A DNA stretch of 64,000 bases from positions 1 through 64,000 of the forward strand of contig NZ_JASZYU010000002.1 in assembly GCF_030316825.1 (NCBI RefSeq), read 5' to 3'. The notes under the pieces were generated by a model. It searched no databases, was not told the DNA's origin, and worked only from the letters and a program-made list of their open reading frames with translations. The translations under genes and the position numbers were made by a program. Source of the stretch: Variovorax fucosicus. GTDB taxonomy: Bacteria; Pseudomonadota; Gammaproteobacteria; Burkholderiales; Burkholderiaceae_C. Shown here piece by piece: positions 31,883 to 41,311 of this stretch. Positions within the stretch are counted from its first letter, which is position 1, and each line of letters begins with the position of its first letter.

Positions 31883-34786
31883 ATGTCAGGCTCCTCGCAG
31901 GATCCGCGTGCTTCGGGTTTCGCATGGATCGCCTTGTGCGCCCCATTGGTGATCACCGCCTGCGGTGGTGGCGGCGACAGCGCAGGCACCGGCATGGCCG
32001 CAACGCCCACCGGTGCCAGTAATGCGCCGGCCCCCGGCGCGGTGCCCAAGCCGCCGTCTCCATCGTCGCCCATCAGCAAGGCCGTCAGGTCGGCGGACGA
32101 CATCGCCCGGTTGCGGCAGCTGGAGCGGGATCGTGCTACCCCAATCGATCGCGGCCGCGGGGCGCCGGGTCAGACCACAACCGCTGCTGCGGCGGCGGCA
32201 GCAGCAGCCCCGGTAGCGCCCAGCGCGGGCGGCCAATGGGCCGACCCGATCAGCTGGCCGATCAATGCCATCCACGCGGTGCTGACGCCCGACGGCAAGG
32301 TCATGAGCTACGGCACCGACCCGAGCGGTGCCCAAGGCGCCCAGCTCTACTACGACGTGTGGACGCCCGCCACCAACGCCCACAGCCTGCTGCAGCACAC
32401 CACCCGCACCGATATTTTCTGCACCGCCCAGTCCACGCTGCCGTCCGGGCTCGTGCTGCTGGCCGGCGGCGATACCCGTGGAATCACGCCGAACCAGGTG
32501 AATGGGGGCGTGCGTGACGTCAATCTGTACGACCCCGCTGCGGCCACCATCACGCCCGGGCCACCGATGGCTTATGCGCGCTGGTACGGCACGCTGGTGC
32601 CGCTGGCCGACGGGCGCCAGCTGGTCGTCGCCGGCATCAACGCCGTCGGAGGGGGATCCGGCGTGCCCGAAATCTACCGACCGACGCTCGGCTGGCAGAC
32701 CCTCGATATCCAGAGCTGGCCGGCGGACTTTTTCTATCCGCGGGCCGTGCTGGCGCCCAACGGGCGCGTGCTGGTGACCGGCGGAAGCGGGCTGTTCAGC
32801 ATGAACACCGAGACACCTTTCATCCTGCAGATCGGCACTTTTCCCAAGGCGACGAGCTGGAGCATGCCCTGGGCCATGTTCGACCGCGGCAAGATCCTGA
32901 TGGTTGCCGAGGACGGCAGCGCGATGGTGGTGGACTTCAATGGCAGCACGCCGGTCATGACTTCGATCCCCGGCCCCGGTGCCAATCGCATTTGGGCCAC
33001 CGCAACGGTGCTTGCGGACGGCAAGGTGCTGGTCACCGGCGGCTCGGCCACCTACAACGAGCTAGTGGACACCGCCTTCAGCGCCATGATCTGGGATCCC
33101 GCCACGGGCCAGTGGAGCACCGGCGCAGAGGCGACGAAGCCCCGCCTCTATCACTCGACGGCAATGCTGCTGCCCGATGGCACGGTGCTGTCGGCCGGCG
33201 GCGGCTCGCCCGGGCCGGTGGTAAACCTCAATGCCGAAATCTACTCGCCGCCGTATCTGTTCGACAGCAACGGCCAGCGCCGGGCGCGCCCCATCATCAA
33301 CCAGACGCCGCCCCAACTGACGCTAGGCACTGACTTCCGCGTTACCGTCGCGTCCTCGCGGCCGATCCGACGCGTCACGTTGATCCACACCGGCGCGGTC
33401 ACGCATTCCACCGGCTTCGGGGAGCGCTTCCTCGAGCTACCTTTCACCCAGGCCAGCGGCAGTGCCAATGTTGACATCACCTTCAACGAGAGCCCGAACG
33501 TCGTGCCGATCGGCCACTACCTGCTGTTTGTGATCGACGACGCCGGCGTGCCCTCGATTGGAAAAATACTCAAGGTGGATGGGGGCATGACCAAGGTCGC
33601 CGACCAGGGCCAGACCTTCAACCTGCCCGCGCCGACTGTCGTGGAGTTTGGCGTGGGAGGGAACTGGACCCAGAAGACGGTCTCCGGCAGCGTGAGTTGC
33701 CAGAGCGACTTCTTCGGGGCCAACCCTTCGCCCACCGTGACCAAAAACTGCAAGGTGCTCGCAACCAAGGCTTCCGGCGTGACCCCGGGCAGCACGCAGA
33801 CGACTGGCGACCGTACAGTCGCCGCGCAAAACGCCGCGTTCAACATGCCGAGCGCGGTGCTGGTGAGCTACGGCGTCGACAACCGCTGGGTCGACAAGGT
33901 CGTGACCGGCGCCGGCACCTGCACGACCACCTTCTTCGGCACCGATCCGGCGCCCGGCGTGACCAAGTCCTGCGTGGCGGATTCGGGCGTCACAGGATCG
34001 CCGGCGCCGGCACCATCTCCTCCTTCGGGGGCCACGCTGGCCGGCGAAGGCGGCAGCTTCACCGTGTCGGCTCCGACCCTGGTCGCCTTCGGTGCTGACA
34101 CGCGGTGGGTGCAGAAGACGGTCAGCGGCACTGTGCCCTGCACGAATGACTTCTTCGGCACCGACCCTGCGCCATTCGTGGTGAAGTCCTGCAGGCTGGT
34201 GACAGCCTCGCCGCCCGCGCCAGCCCCAGCCCCAGCCCCCGCGCCTGCGCCTGCGCCAGCACCTTCGCCGGTGCCGTCCGGAGCGACGCTGGTTCCCGAG
34301 GGCGGCACCTTCACGGTGCCGAGCCAGACGCTGGTGGCTTACGGCGCCGACACGCGCTGGGTGCAGAAGACGGTCAGCGGCACGGCGCCCTGCACCAATG
34401 ACTTTTTCGGCACCGACCCGGCACCCTTCGTGGTGAAGTCCTGCAGGCTGGCATCCGCACCAGCACCAGCACCAGCACCAGCACCAGCACCAGCACCAGC
34501 ACCAGCACCAGCACCAGCACCAGCACCAGCACCAGCACCAGCACCAGCACCAGCACCAGCACCAGCACCGGCACCGGCACCGGCACCGGCACCAACGCCG
34601 CCACCTTCAGGCGCATTCCTGGCCAATGAGGGACAAAGCTTCACCGTCTCGGCTCCCACCGTCGTGAGGTACGGCGCCGACACGCGCTGGGTGGAGAAGA
34701 CGGTCAACGGCACGGTGCCTTGCACCAATGCCTTCTTCGGCACCGACCCGGCGCTCTATGTCATCAAGTCGTGCCGCGTCGCCTGA
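31883..34786 (+). CDS. Exported copper-radical oxidase-like lipoprotein (galactose/glyoxal oxidase family) with five C-terminal repeats
   Basis: A 967-residue protein. A lipobox-type signal (LVITACGGGG) suggests attachment to the outer membrane or periplasm. Kelch-type blades follow, and the copper-radical catalytic set is visible: Cys180 in FCTAQSTLPSG, Tyr235 in RWYGTLVPL, Tyr423-His424 in RLYHSTAMLLPDG and His508 in VTHSTGFGERFLELPF. These match Cys228/Tyr272/Tyr495/His496/His581 of galactose oxidase. A DUF1929-type early-set domain follows. From about residue 571 five copies of a roughly 55-residue repeat (pattern T-V-x-Y-G-A-D-T-R-W-V-x-K-T-V, then C...FFGTDPA...K-S-C-R) are joined by Ala-Pro linkers. 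AAGGGG precedes the ATG. Substrate alcohol or aldehyde is unknown. Confidence 0.88.
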   Translation: MSGSSQDPRASGFAWIALCAPLVITACGGGGDSAGTGMAATPTGASNAPAPGAVPKPPSPSSPISKAVRSADDIARLRQLERDRATPIDRGRGAPGQTTTAAAAAAAAAPVAPSAGGQWADPISWPINAIHAVLTPDGKVMSYGTDPSGAQGAQLYYDVWTPATNAHSLLQHTTRTDIFCTAQSTLPSGLVLLAGGDTRGITPNQVNGGVRDVNLYDPAAATITPGPPMAYARWYGTLVPLADGRQLVVAGINAVGGGSGVPEIYRPTLGWQTLDIQSWPADFFYPRAVLAPNGRVLVTGGSGLFSMNTETPFILQIGTFPKATSWSMPWAMFDRGKILMVAEDGSAMVVDFNGSTPVMTSIPGPGANRIWATATVLADGKVLVTGGSATYNELVDTAFSAMIWDPATGQWSTGAEATKPRLYHSTAMLLPDGTVLSAGGGSPGPVVNLNAEIYSPPYLFDSNGQRRARPIINQTPPQLTLGTDFRVTVASSRPIRRVTLIHTGAVTHSTGFGERFLELPFTQASGSANVDITFNESPNVVPIGHYLLFVIDDAGVPSIGKILKVDGGMTKVADQGQTFNLPAPTVVEFGVGGNWTQKTVSGSVSCQSDFFGANPSPTVTKNCKVLATKASGVTPGSTQTTGDRTVAAQNAAFNMPSAVLVSYGVDNRWVDKVVTGAGTCTTTFFGTDPAPGVTKSCVADSGVTGSPAPAPSPPSGATLAGEGGSFTVSAPTLVAFGADTRWVQKTVSGTVPCTNDFFGTDPAPFVVKSCRLVTASPPAPAPAPAPAPAPAPAPSPVPSGATLVPEGGTFTVPSQTLVAYGADTRWVQKTVSGTAPCTNDFFGTDPAPFVVKSCRLASAPAPAPAPAPAPAPAPAPAPAPAPAPAPAPAPAPAPAPAPAPAPAPTPPPSGAFLANEGQSFTVSAPTVVRYGADTRWVEKTVNGTVPCTNAFFGTDPALYVIKSCRVA
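34457..34594 (+). repeat. Hexanucleotide repeat tract encoding (Ala-Pro)n
   Basis: Eighteen perfect GCACCA units (34457-34564), then four GCACCG units and one GCACCA, in frame with the oxidase gene. Slippage would change linker length by two residues per unit without a frameshift. Confidence 0.9.
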
Positions 34787-34789
34787 CGG

Positions 34790-36229
34790 TCAACAGGAAG
34801 CATTTTTGGGGGGCAAGATGGGTAACCGGCTTGATGGCGCTCGGACGCCGCGGCCGCGCACCCAGCTCCGTCCTGCCGCTTCCCGCTCCAGCCAACACGT
34901 GCGATGCAACATCGTCAGCAACATCACCCCACCGAACAGTTGATACGACTGCAAGAAATTCATGGCGCTCGCAGCCGAGGCATTGACGACGGGCGATAGA
35001 TTCACCGCGATTAGCAGATAGGAAAGCATCAGCACTGCGACCTGCCCCCAACGCCGCTCGATGAACGTCAACCATCGTGGGAAAACAAGCGCCAGGATCG
35101 GCAACATCACCGCATAGTGATGGTCCCAGACGATAGGAGAAGCGAGTGTCAGCGTTGCAACGACCAGTGCGAGTGGCTCTGCGCGCCCGACTGTTGTGCC
35201 GGCGGTAAAGAAAACCGCCCCCAGCAGTGCGACCGAAGTCAGGGTGGTGGCGAGGTAAACGGCAGGGTGGAACGGCGCGAAGGCATTGCCGAGCCACTCA
35301 AGGTTGTTCCCGTTGGACAGCAACCGATTCAGCAGGCCGTTGATGGATTGGTTGGCATAGAAGCTCTCACCGCGCAGTGCGACGTGCTTCAGCACGGGTA
35401 AGTAGTCGAAGAAGTTCTGAAATCCGTAGAGCAACATGGCCACCGCGCTGGAACAGGCGACCACTGCGGCCGCTGCGCCCGCAAAACGCCATTGACGCGT
35501 CATGAGAGCCCAAAAAATGGCGAAGGCCCACTGGGGCTTGATGGTGCAACAAATCCCGATGAGTAGCCCCGCGGCGACGGGGCGCCCACGTTGCTGCGCA
35601 AGCAACGCCAAAGCCGCCACAAAGGTCAGGAGCGTTTGAATCTGCCCCAGGTGGTCCCCGCGAGTCAGGGGATAGAAGAACAGCGCAGCGATGCCTCCCA
35701 GCAGGAGAATGCCACGAGGAGGACGCGCCGTCAGATGCGGCCAGGCTTGGGCAGTCGTGCGGGTTTGTTGTGCACCGTACAGCAGAAGCACAGCAACTAC
35801 CCCGGTCCCGATCACGGAGAATTTTGAGAGAAACCACATCACGCGAACCGGACTGACGCAGTTGCATGGATTCCTGGCCAGGAGGTCGAGACTCAGCAGC
35901 GACGTCAGGGGGTACTGAAACTTGACTCGTTCCGTGAAGAACAGCTCGCCGTAGACATTGGCACCCGACGGTCCATGGAGATGCGCCAACGCACGCAGCA
36001 TCGGCCCCCAGGAGTCCATGCCAACCGTCATGGAAAAGAAGTGCGCCGCGTATCCCAGCGTGCTCTCGGAAAACTTGCCAGCTGCCAGCGCGAACACCGC
36101 GTCGACCACGACGCAAGCGCCCATCATGAGAAACCAGCAATGCTGCACCCCCAGATGCCAGAAGAAGTCATGAACTCTTCGCTGCAAGCCGTCGCTTGGC
36201 CGCTGCCCGATTTCGGTGGAGGGCATCAT
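34790..36229 (-). CDS. GT87-like (DUF2029) membrane glycosyltransferase
   Basis: A 479-residue multi-pass inner-membrane protein with about ten hydrophobic segments. GT87 features are the periplasmic loop after helix 1 with NVYGELFFTERVKFQYPLTS near 95, the helices VVAVLLLYG and GLLIGICCTIKPQWAFAIFW (the lysine-proline signature near 235), and the motif SINGLLNRLLS near 305. The family adds mannosyl or arabinosyl units from polyprenyl-phosphate donors outside the cytoplasm; the exact glycan is not known. The start ATG at 36229 immediately follows the CoA-transferase stop (36230-36232), so translational coupling is likely even though the functions look unrelated. It converges on the copper oxidase gene with three bases between the stops. 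Confidence 0.75.
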   Translation of the reverse strand: MMPSTEIGQRPSDGLQRRVHDFFWHLGVQHCWFLMMGACVVVDAVFALAAGKFSESTLGYAAHFFSMTVGMDSWGPMLRALAHLHGPSGANVYGELFFTERVKFQYPLTSLLSLDLLARNPCNCVSPVRVMWFLSKFSVIGTGVVAVLLLYGAQQTRTTAQAWPHLTARPPRGILLLGGIAALFFYPLTRGDHLGQIQTLLTFVAALALLAQQRGRPVAAGLLIGICCTIKPQWAFAIFWALMTRQWRFAGAAAAVVACSSAVAMLLYGFQNFFDYLPVLKHVALRGESFYANQSINGLLNRLLSNGNNLEWLGNAFAPFHPAVYLATTLTSVALLGAVFFTAGTTVGRAEPLALVVATLTLASPIVWDHHYAVMLPILALVFPRWLTFIERRWGQVAVLMLSYLLIAVNLSPVVNASAASAMNFLQSYQLFGGVMLLTMLHRTCWLEREAAGRSWVRGRGVRAPSSRLPILPPKNASC

Positions 36230-38185
36230 CTAGACCGCCATGTTGACGTGGTGCAGAAACTCGATTGCTTCGGACTGGGTCTCGAACAGATGCGCGGCTC
36301 CCTGACGAGAGGACAACGACGAGCCAAGCTTCATTCGCATGAAGGCACTGGTCGTATAGCGTGTCGCGGTGCTGTAGTACTGCTCGTGCAGTTCTTCGAC
36401 CATCGCGAAGTACGAATCGCTCAGGGATTCGTCGATCAGAAATCCGTCGTAGTTGGCGACGAGTGCCATCTTGCGACCCGCTTTCCGGTACAGCGCGGCA
36501 AGCACCCGGCGCACGCTGTCGACCCCGTCCTGATCCCGTATGACGTGACCCTGAAAGTTGACGAAGAGAATGTTTCGCTCGCCGTCGTAGCTGAGGCGCT
36601 CGGTCAACTGGAGGTCGAGCAGCGCCGCCGACAGCCCCATCGGGCCGGCGCGGTACAGCCGCGCATCCATGCATTTGACTTGCGCGATCAACGGCCGGAA
36701 ATCCATATGCGCCAGGATGTCCCGGTCGATGTCGATGCCTGGCGCCACCTCGGTCAACTGAAGTCCGCCCGGCTGCAGTGTGAAGACGCAGCGTTCGGTC
36801 ACATAGTGCACTGACTGCCGCTTGCCCACGGCCTCGGGCCCGCTGAACGTGATCTGCTCCACCGCCGCGACGAACTTTGGAGCACGGCCCTCGGTCACGA
36901 TGCGCAGCTTTCCACCTTCAATGGCAACTTCGAGGCCACCCGCCGTGAAGGTGCCCGCAAAGACCACACGGCGCGCGTTCTGGCTGATGTTGATGAAGCC
37001 GCCCGCACCTGCCAGCCGTGTGCCGAACCGACTGACATTGACGTTGCCGGCGCGATCGATCTGTGCCATGCCAAGGCAGGCCAGGTCGAGGCCACCGCCG
37101 TCGTAAAAATCGAACTGCTGGTTCTGGTGCAGCAAGGCCTGTGTGTTGACCGCGGCGCCGAAGTCCAGCCCACCTTGGGGCATTCCACCGATGACGCCGG
37201 GCTCCGCTGTCAGCGTCAGGTGGTCGAGCACGCGCTCTTCGGCGGCCACGGCCCCCAGAATCTCCGGCACACCGATGCCGAGGTTGATGACGCCTCCCAG
37301 CGGCAGTTCGAAGGCACACCGGCGCGCGATGAGCTTGCGTTCGTCCAGCGCCGCAACAGCGATCCTGTTGGCAGGGACACGCATCTCGCCAGAGAAGGCG
37401 GCGTTGTAGGCGGTGCCGTAGGTCTGCTGGTGGAGCTCCGGTGACGCAACCACCACGCAGTCGACCATGACGCCCGGCACGACCACGCTACGCGGGTCGA
37501 GCGTTCCTGCGGCAGCGATGCGCTCGACCTGGGCAATGACCAGCCCGTTGGCGTTGTGCGCCGCCATGGCTGCCGCCTGCGCGTCGAGCAGCAGTGCTTC
37601 GTGCTCCATCGTGATGTTGCCGGCCGGATCTGCTGTCGTGCCGCGGATCAGCGCGACATTGACCGGGAAGGCCTTGTAGAAAAGCCATTCCTCGCCGTCG
37701 ATCTCCATGACACGCACGAGTTCTTCCTGAGTGCGCTGATTGATGCGCCCGCCGCTTTGCCGCGGATCAACGAAGGTGCCGAGACCGACCTTGCTCAGAG
37801 TGCCGGCGCGGTGCGCAGCGGCGTCACGGTAGAGATGTGAGATGGTGCCCAGAGGCAGGTTGTACGCCTCGATCAGGTTGTCGGTGGCAAGCTTGGCGAG
37901 TTGCGGCACCAGTGCCCAGTGGCCGCCGATCGCGCGCCTGATGAGGCCCTCGTAGGCCAGGCGGTTGACGCCGCGCGCCTTGCCATCTCCCGGTGCGGCC
38001 GCAAAGACCAGCGTCAGGTCGCGCGGGCTCTGCGTCATCACGAAGCGCCTTTCCAAGGCGACGATCAGTTCCTCCGGCGTTCCAATGCCGACGAAGCCGG
38101 AGCAGCTCACGCTATCGCCATCGCGGATGAGCGCGATGGCCTCATCGGCGGTGACGATCTTGTCCCGATTCATCACCTTGTTCAA
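36230..38185 (-). CDS. Acyl-CoA:acetate/3-ketoacid CoA-transferase (fused alpha-beta, YdiF/Pct-like) with extra C-terminal domain
   Basis: A 651-residue protein of the family I CoA-transferases with both subunits fused. The N-terminal part has VSCSGFVGIGTPEELI near 29 and APGDGKARGVN near 62. The C-terminal subunit has the catalytic glutamate in TLTAEPGVIGGMP near 330 and GGGLDLACLG near 357. Family I fusions are usually about 515-540 residues; the last about 115 residues here (from LQLTERLSYDGERNILFVN) form an unrecognised, possibly STAS-like, domain. The reaction moves CoA between short-chain acids. It overlaps the upstream alcohol dehydrogenase by four bases. Confidence 0.88.
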   Translation of the reverse strand: MNKVMNRDKIVTADEAIALIRDGDSVSCSGFVGIGTPEELIVALERRFVMTQSPRDLTLVFAAAPGDGKARGVNRLAYEGLIRRAIGGHWALVPQLAKLATDNLIEAYNLPLGTISHLYRDAAAHRAGTLSKVGLGTFVDPRQSGGRINQRTQEELVRVMEIDGEEWLFYKAFPVNVALIRGTTADPAGNITMEHEALLLDAQAAAMAAHNANGLVIAQVERIAAAGTLDPRSVVVPGVMVDCVVVASPELHQQTYGTAYNAAFSGEMRVPANRIAVAALDERKLIARRCAFELPLGGVINLGIGVPEILGAVAAEERVLDHLTLTAEPGVIGGMPQGGLDFGAAVNTQALLHQNQQFDFYDGGGLDLACLGMAQIDRAGNVNVSRFGTRLAGAGGFINISQNARRVVFAGTFTAGGLEVAIEGGKLRIVTEGRAPKFVAAVEQITFSGPEAVGKRQSVHYVTERCVFTLQPGGLQLTEVAPGIDIDRDILAHMDFRPLIAQVKCMDARLYRAGPMGLSAALLDLQLTERLSYDGERNILFVNFQGHVIRDQDGVDSVRRVLAALYRKAGRKMALVANYDGFLIDESLSDSYFAMVEELHEQYYSTATRYTTSAFMRMKLGSSLSSRQGAAHLFETQSEAIEFLHHVNMAV

Positions 38186-39309
38186 TCGAAAACGACGACC
38201 TGCCGTATGGCTTTTCCTTCGTGCAGAAGGTCGAAGCCAGTGTTGATGTCTTCGAGCGCGATGCGGCCGGTGAGAAGCTTGTCGACCGGCAGGCGCCCCT
38301 GGCGGTACAAGCTGATGTAGCGAGGAACGTCACGAGAAGGCACGCAGGTTCCGATATAGCTGCCCTTGAGCGTGCGTTCTTCCGCAACGAGATTGACGGC
38401 AGCCAATGGAAAAGTCGCATTCGATGGGGGCAGGCCAGCGGTCACGGTGGTGCCGCCGCGACGCGTGATGCGGTAAGCCAGATCGAGCGCCGGGATGGAA
38501 CCGGCGAACTCGAAGGCGTACTCGACGCCGCCCGCGCTGAACTGTCGAACCTGCTCGAGCGCGTCGGGTTGCCCGGCATTCACCGTGTGCGTGGCGCCCA
38601 GTGCGCGTGCCTGCGCCAGCTTGTCGTCCGACAGGTCGATGGCGATGATCTGCCGCGCGCCGGCGGCCTGCGCGCCGATCAACGCGGCCAGGCCGACGCC
38701 GCCCAGGCCAACCACCGCGACCGATGCGCCCAACGGAACCTTTGCCGTGTTGACGACCGCGCCGACGCCCGTCAAGACGGCGCAGCCGAAGAGCGCCGCC
38801 TCGTCCAGCGGAACCGAGCTGTCAATCTTCACGAGCGAATGACGGGAGACGGTGGCGTATTCGGCAAACACGGAGCAACCGAGATGATGATTGAGTGTCT
38901 GCCCGACCTGCGAGATGCGCCGTGCGCCGGAAAGCAGCGTACCCGCGCCATTTGCGGCGGCACCAGGTTCGCACAAGGCCGGCCGGCCTTCGGCGCATGG
39001 CGCGCAATGGCCGCAACTGGGCACGAACACCACGACCACGTGGTCGCCAGCCTTCAGATCGGTGACACCATCACCCAGGCTTTCGACGACGCCGGCGGCT
39101 TCGTGGCCCAGCGCCATCGGCATGGGCCGCGGACGATCGCCATTGATGACAGAGAGGTCCGAATGGCACAGGCCCGCGGCGCTCACCTTGATCAAAACCT
39201 CCCCCGGCCCCGGTGGCGCCAGATCGACCGTCTCGATCGAGAGCGGCCTGGACAATGCATAGGGCGGTGCGGCGCCCATCTGCCGAAGAACGGCGGCCTT
39301 GATCTTCAT
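38182..39309 (-). CDS. Zinc-dependent alcohol dehydrogenase (class III-like)
   Basis: A 375-residue MDR-superfamily enzyme. Catalytic zinc ligands are Cys in GLCHSDLSV (near 47) and His-Glu in LGHEAAGVVE (near 68), with the third ligand Cys in FGCAVLTGVGAVVNTA near 174. Structural zinc cysteines are in PSCGHCAPCAEGRPALCEPG (near 98). The coenzyme fold is VAVVGLGGVGLAALIGAQ near 195. The overall pattern resembles class III and mycothiol-dependent dehydrogenases. It probably oxidises an alcohol or hemithioacetal. Overlaps the CoA-transferase gene at its 3' end and, by one base (TGATG), the ThDP enzyme gene at its 5' end. It acts in the same operon as those genes. Confidence 0.9.
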   Translation of the reverse strand: MKIKAAVLRQMGAAPPYALSRPLSIETVDLAPPGPGEVLIKVSAAGLCHSDLSVINGDRPRPMPMALGHEAAGVVESLGDGVTDLKAGDHVVVVFVPSCGHCAPCAEGRPALCEPGAAANGAGTLLSGARRISQVGQTLNHHLGCSVFAEYATVSRHSLVKIDSSVPLDEAALFGCAVLTGVGAVVNTAKVPLGASVAVVGLGGVGLAALIGAQAAGARQIIAIDLSDDKLAQARALGATHTVNAGQPDALEQVRQFSAGGVEYAFEFAGSIPALDLAYRITRRGGTTVTAGLPPSNATFPLAAVNLVAEERTLKGSYIGTCVPSRDVPRYISLYRQGRLPVDKLLTGRIALEDINTGFDLLHEGKAIRQVVVFD

Positions 39310-40991
39310 CAGAGTACTCCTGGTTGGGTGGAAGTTGCCGCAACGCGATTGCGCAGTTCGTCGACCAATACCCGGGTGTTCTCGGAGTAGTCGATCGGCA
39401 CGGCGATGATCTGCACGCCCCCTTCGGAGAATGCCGTTTCGAGCGCGGGTGCCAGACCTTCGGCGGTCTCTACGCGGCGCCCCTTCGCGCCGTACGCGTC
39501 CGCATACTTCACGAAATCGGGATTCCCGAAAGTCATGCCCCAGTCGGGAAATTGGTCAACCGACTGCTTCCAGCGAATCATCCCGTAGGCGTTGTCCTCG
39601 ACGATCAACACCACGAGATCGAGATTGAGCCGAATGGCAGTCTCGAGCTCCTGCGAATTCATCATGAAGCCGCCGTCGCCGCACACTGCCAATACCCGGC
39701 GCCCCGGATACAACAGCGCGGCCATCATGGCCGACGGCAGACCGGCGCCCATGGTCGCCAGCGCGTTGTCGAGCAGCAGTGCATTGGCTGTCCGCGTGGG
39801 ATAGCAGCGAGCGAACCAGATCTTGTACATGCCGTTGTCGAGCGCGACGATGCCGTCATCGGGCATGACCCGCCGCACGTCGTAGACGATGCGTTGCGGC
39901 GTCAACGGAAAACGCGACTCGGTGGAACGGCTCATGGTGCGCGCCAGGATTCCCTCTCGCTGCGGCAGCAAAGCCCCGGCGTTTGGAAGGCGGCCTTCGA
40001 TGCGATCGGCCAACAGCGTCAGGCTCGGGCCGACGTCGCCCACAACCTCCGCATGCGGGAAGTACACCTGCTCGACTGCGGCCGGCATGTAGCCGACGTG
40101 GATCACCAGCGGGCCGTTGGGACCCATGATGAACGGCGGCTTTTCGATGGTGTCGTGGCCGATGGCGAGAATCACGTCGGCCCTGTCGATCGCTTCGTGT
40201 ACGTAGTCGCGCTCCGTGAGTGCGGCGGTACCCATCCAGAAGCCGGTCCTGCCTTCGGCGATGCCACCGCCGGCGACCGTTCCCTTGCCCATCTGGGTGT
40301 TGAAGAAAGGAATACCGACACGGCGGACGAAATCGGCCAACTGGCCTTGCAGCCGGGGGCGATTGCTTGCAGCGCCAAACATGACGAGCGGTCGCTCCGC
40401 CCGCAACAGCATTGCAGCAGCGCGTGCGATAGCGGCTTCGTGGGCCACCGGCAGATCGATCGGGTGCACGGGAATGACGTCCACGTCGTTGCCCACCTCT
40501 TCGGCGGCCACGTCTTCCGGCAATTCGAGATGCACCGGGCCGGGCCGCTCTTCGGCGGCGACTCTGAACGCGTCGCGCACTACGGTGGGGATGCTCGAGG
40601 CACTCACGATCTGCCGCGATGCCTTCGTCAGCGGCTTCATCGTGGCGACGATGTCGACGATCTGGAATCGCGCCTGCCGCGCAGTCATGATGGCCTTCTG
40701 ACCCGTGATCAACACCATCGGCATGGCGCCGAGATGCGCATAGGCCGCGCCCGTGACCAGGTTGAGCGCACCCGGCCCGAGTGTGGCCATGCACACGCCG
40801 GGCTGTCCGGTCAGGCGTCCATGGGTCGCAGCCATGAAGGCGGCAGATTGCTCGTGCCGCGTGAGCACAAGTTCGATGCTGGATCGCCGCAACGATTCGA
40901 CGAGATCGAGATTTTCTTCGCCAGGCACAGCGAAGATGCGCGTGACGCCCTCGTTCTCCAGCGCTTTGACGAAGAGGTCGGATGCTTTCAT
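39309..40991 (-). CDS. Acetolactate-synthase-like ThDP-dependent enzyme
   Basis: A 560-residue enzyme of the ThDP decarboxylase/acetolactate synthase superfamily. The N-terminal ThDP-activating glutamate lies in TRHEQSAAFMAATHGRL near 49, the central domain is AERPLVMFGAASNRP, and the ThDP diphosphate/Mg motif is GDGGFMMNSQELETA with the later Asn in VEDNAYGMI (near 445-475). The mix of motifs does not decide between acetolactate synthase AlsS-type and other 2-oxoacid decarboxylases or carboligases. The start MKASDLF at 40991 has GAGGTTGCC upstream and is chosen over 41153. It is the first gene of the operon with the dehydrogenase and CoA-transferase. Confidence 0.88.
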   Translation of the reverse strand: MKASDLFVKALENEGVTRIFAVPGEENLDLVESLRRSSIELVLTRHEQSAAFMAATHGRLTGQPGVCMATLGPGALNLVTGAAYAHLGAMPMVLITGQKAIMTARQARFQIVDIVATMKPLTKASRQIVSASSIPTVVRDAFRVAAEERPGPVHLELPEDVAAEEVGNDVDVIPVHPIDLPVAHEAAIARAAAMLLRAERPLVMFGAASNRPRLQGQLADFVRRVGIPFFNTQMGKGTVAGGGIAEGRTGFWMGTAALTERDYVHEAIDRADVILAIGHDTIEKPPFIMGPNGPLVIHVGYMPAAVEQVYFPHAEVVGDVGPSLTLLADRIEGRLPNAGALLPQREGILARTMSRSTESRFPLTPQRIVYDVRRVMPDDGIVALDNGMYKIWFARCYPTRTANALLLDNALATMGAGLPSAMMAALLYPGRRVLAVCGDGGFMMNSQELETAIRLNLDLVVLIVEDNAYGMIRWKQSVDQFPDWGMTFGNPDFVKYADAYGAKGRRVETAEGLAPALETAFSEGGVQIIAVPIDYSENTRVLVDELRNRVAATSTQPGVL

Positions 40992-41311
40992 GGCAACCTC
41001 AAGCTGGAGGCGGGTGCGGTCATGACGGCTTTCTGTGAAATTTGGAATCCCGCCGCAACGCTTGTTGCACTGCAGCATGATCGAGTGTGAGGTAGGGTGG
41101 GTTGGAGGCACAAGCGAAATGTGCTGTGCCGAAACGGCATTAGAGGAGTGCACTCAAAGAGCACGCCCCAGAACGAGCAACTTCAGCGGAAAAACCTGTC
41201 GCGATCCTGGGTTGCATACCGAAGCCTGGAGCCTCCGTCTGTGCGACATCGCACATAGCGATTCGCGCTGAGAACGCGGCTCGCGCCATCGTCCAAAACC
41301 TCCGATCGTCC
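40992..41311. other. Intergenic region upstream of the ThDP operon
   Basis: About 320 bases containing no recognisable gene; it should carry the operon promoter. The minus strand has open frames without coding features. No clear palindromic operator was found by eye. Confidence 0.3.

Noticed and set aside
34457..34594. CRISPR-like array
   Set aside because: This is a hexanucleotide microsatellite coding for Ala-Pro linkers; there are no spacers.
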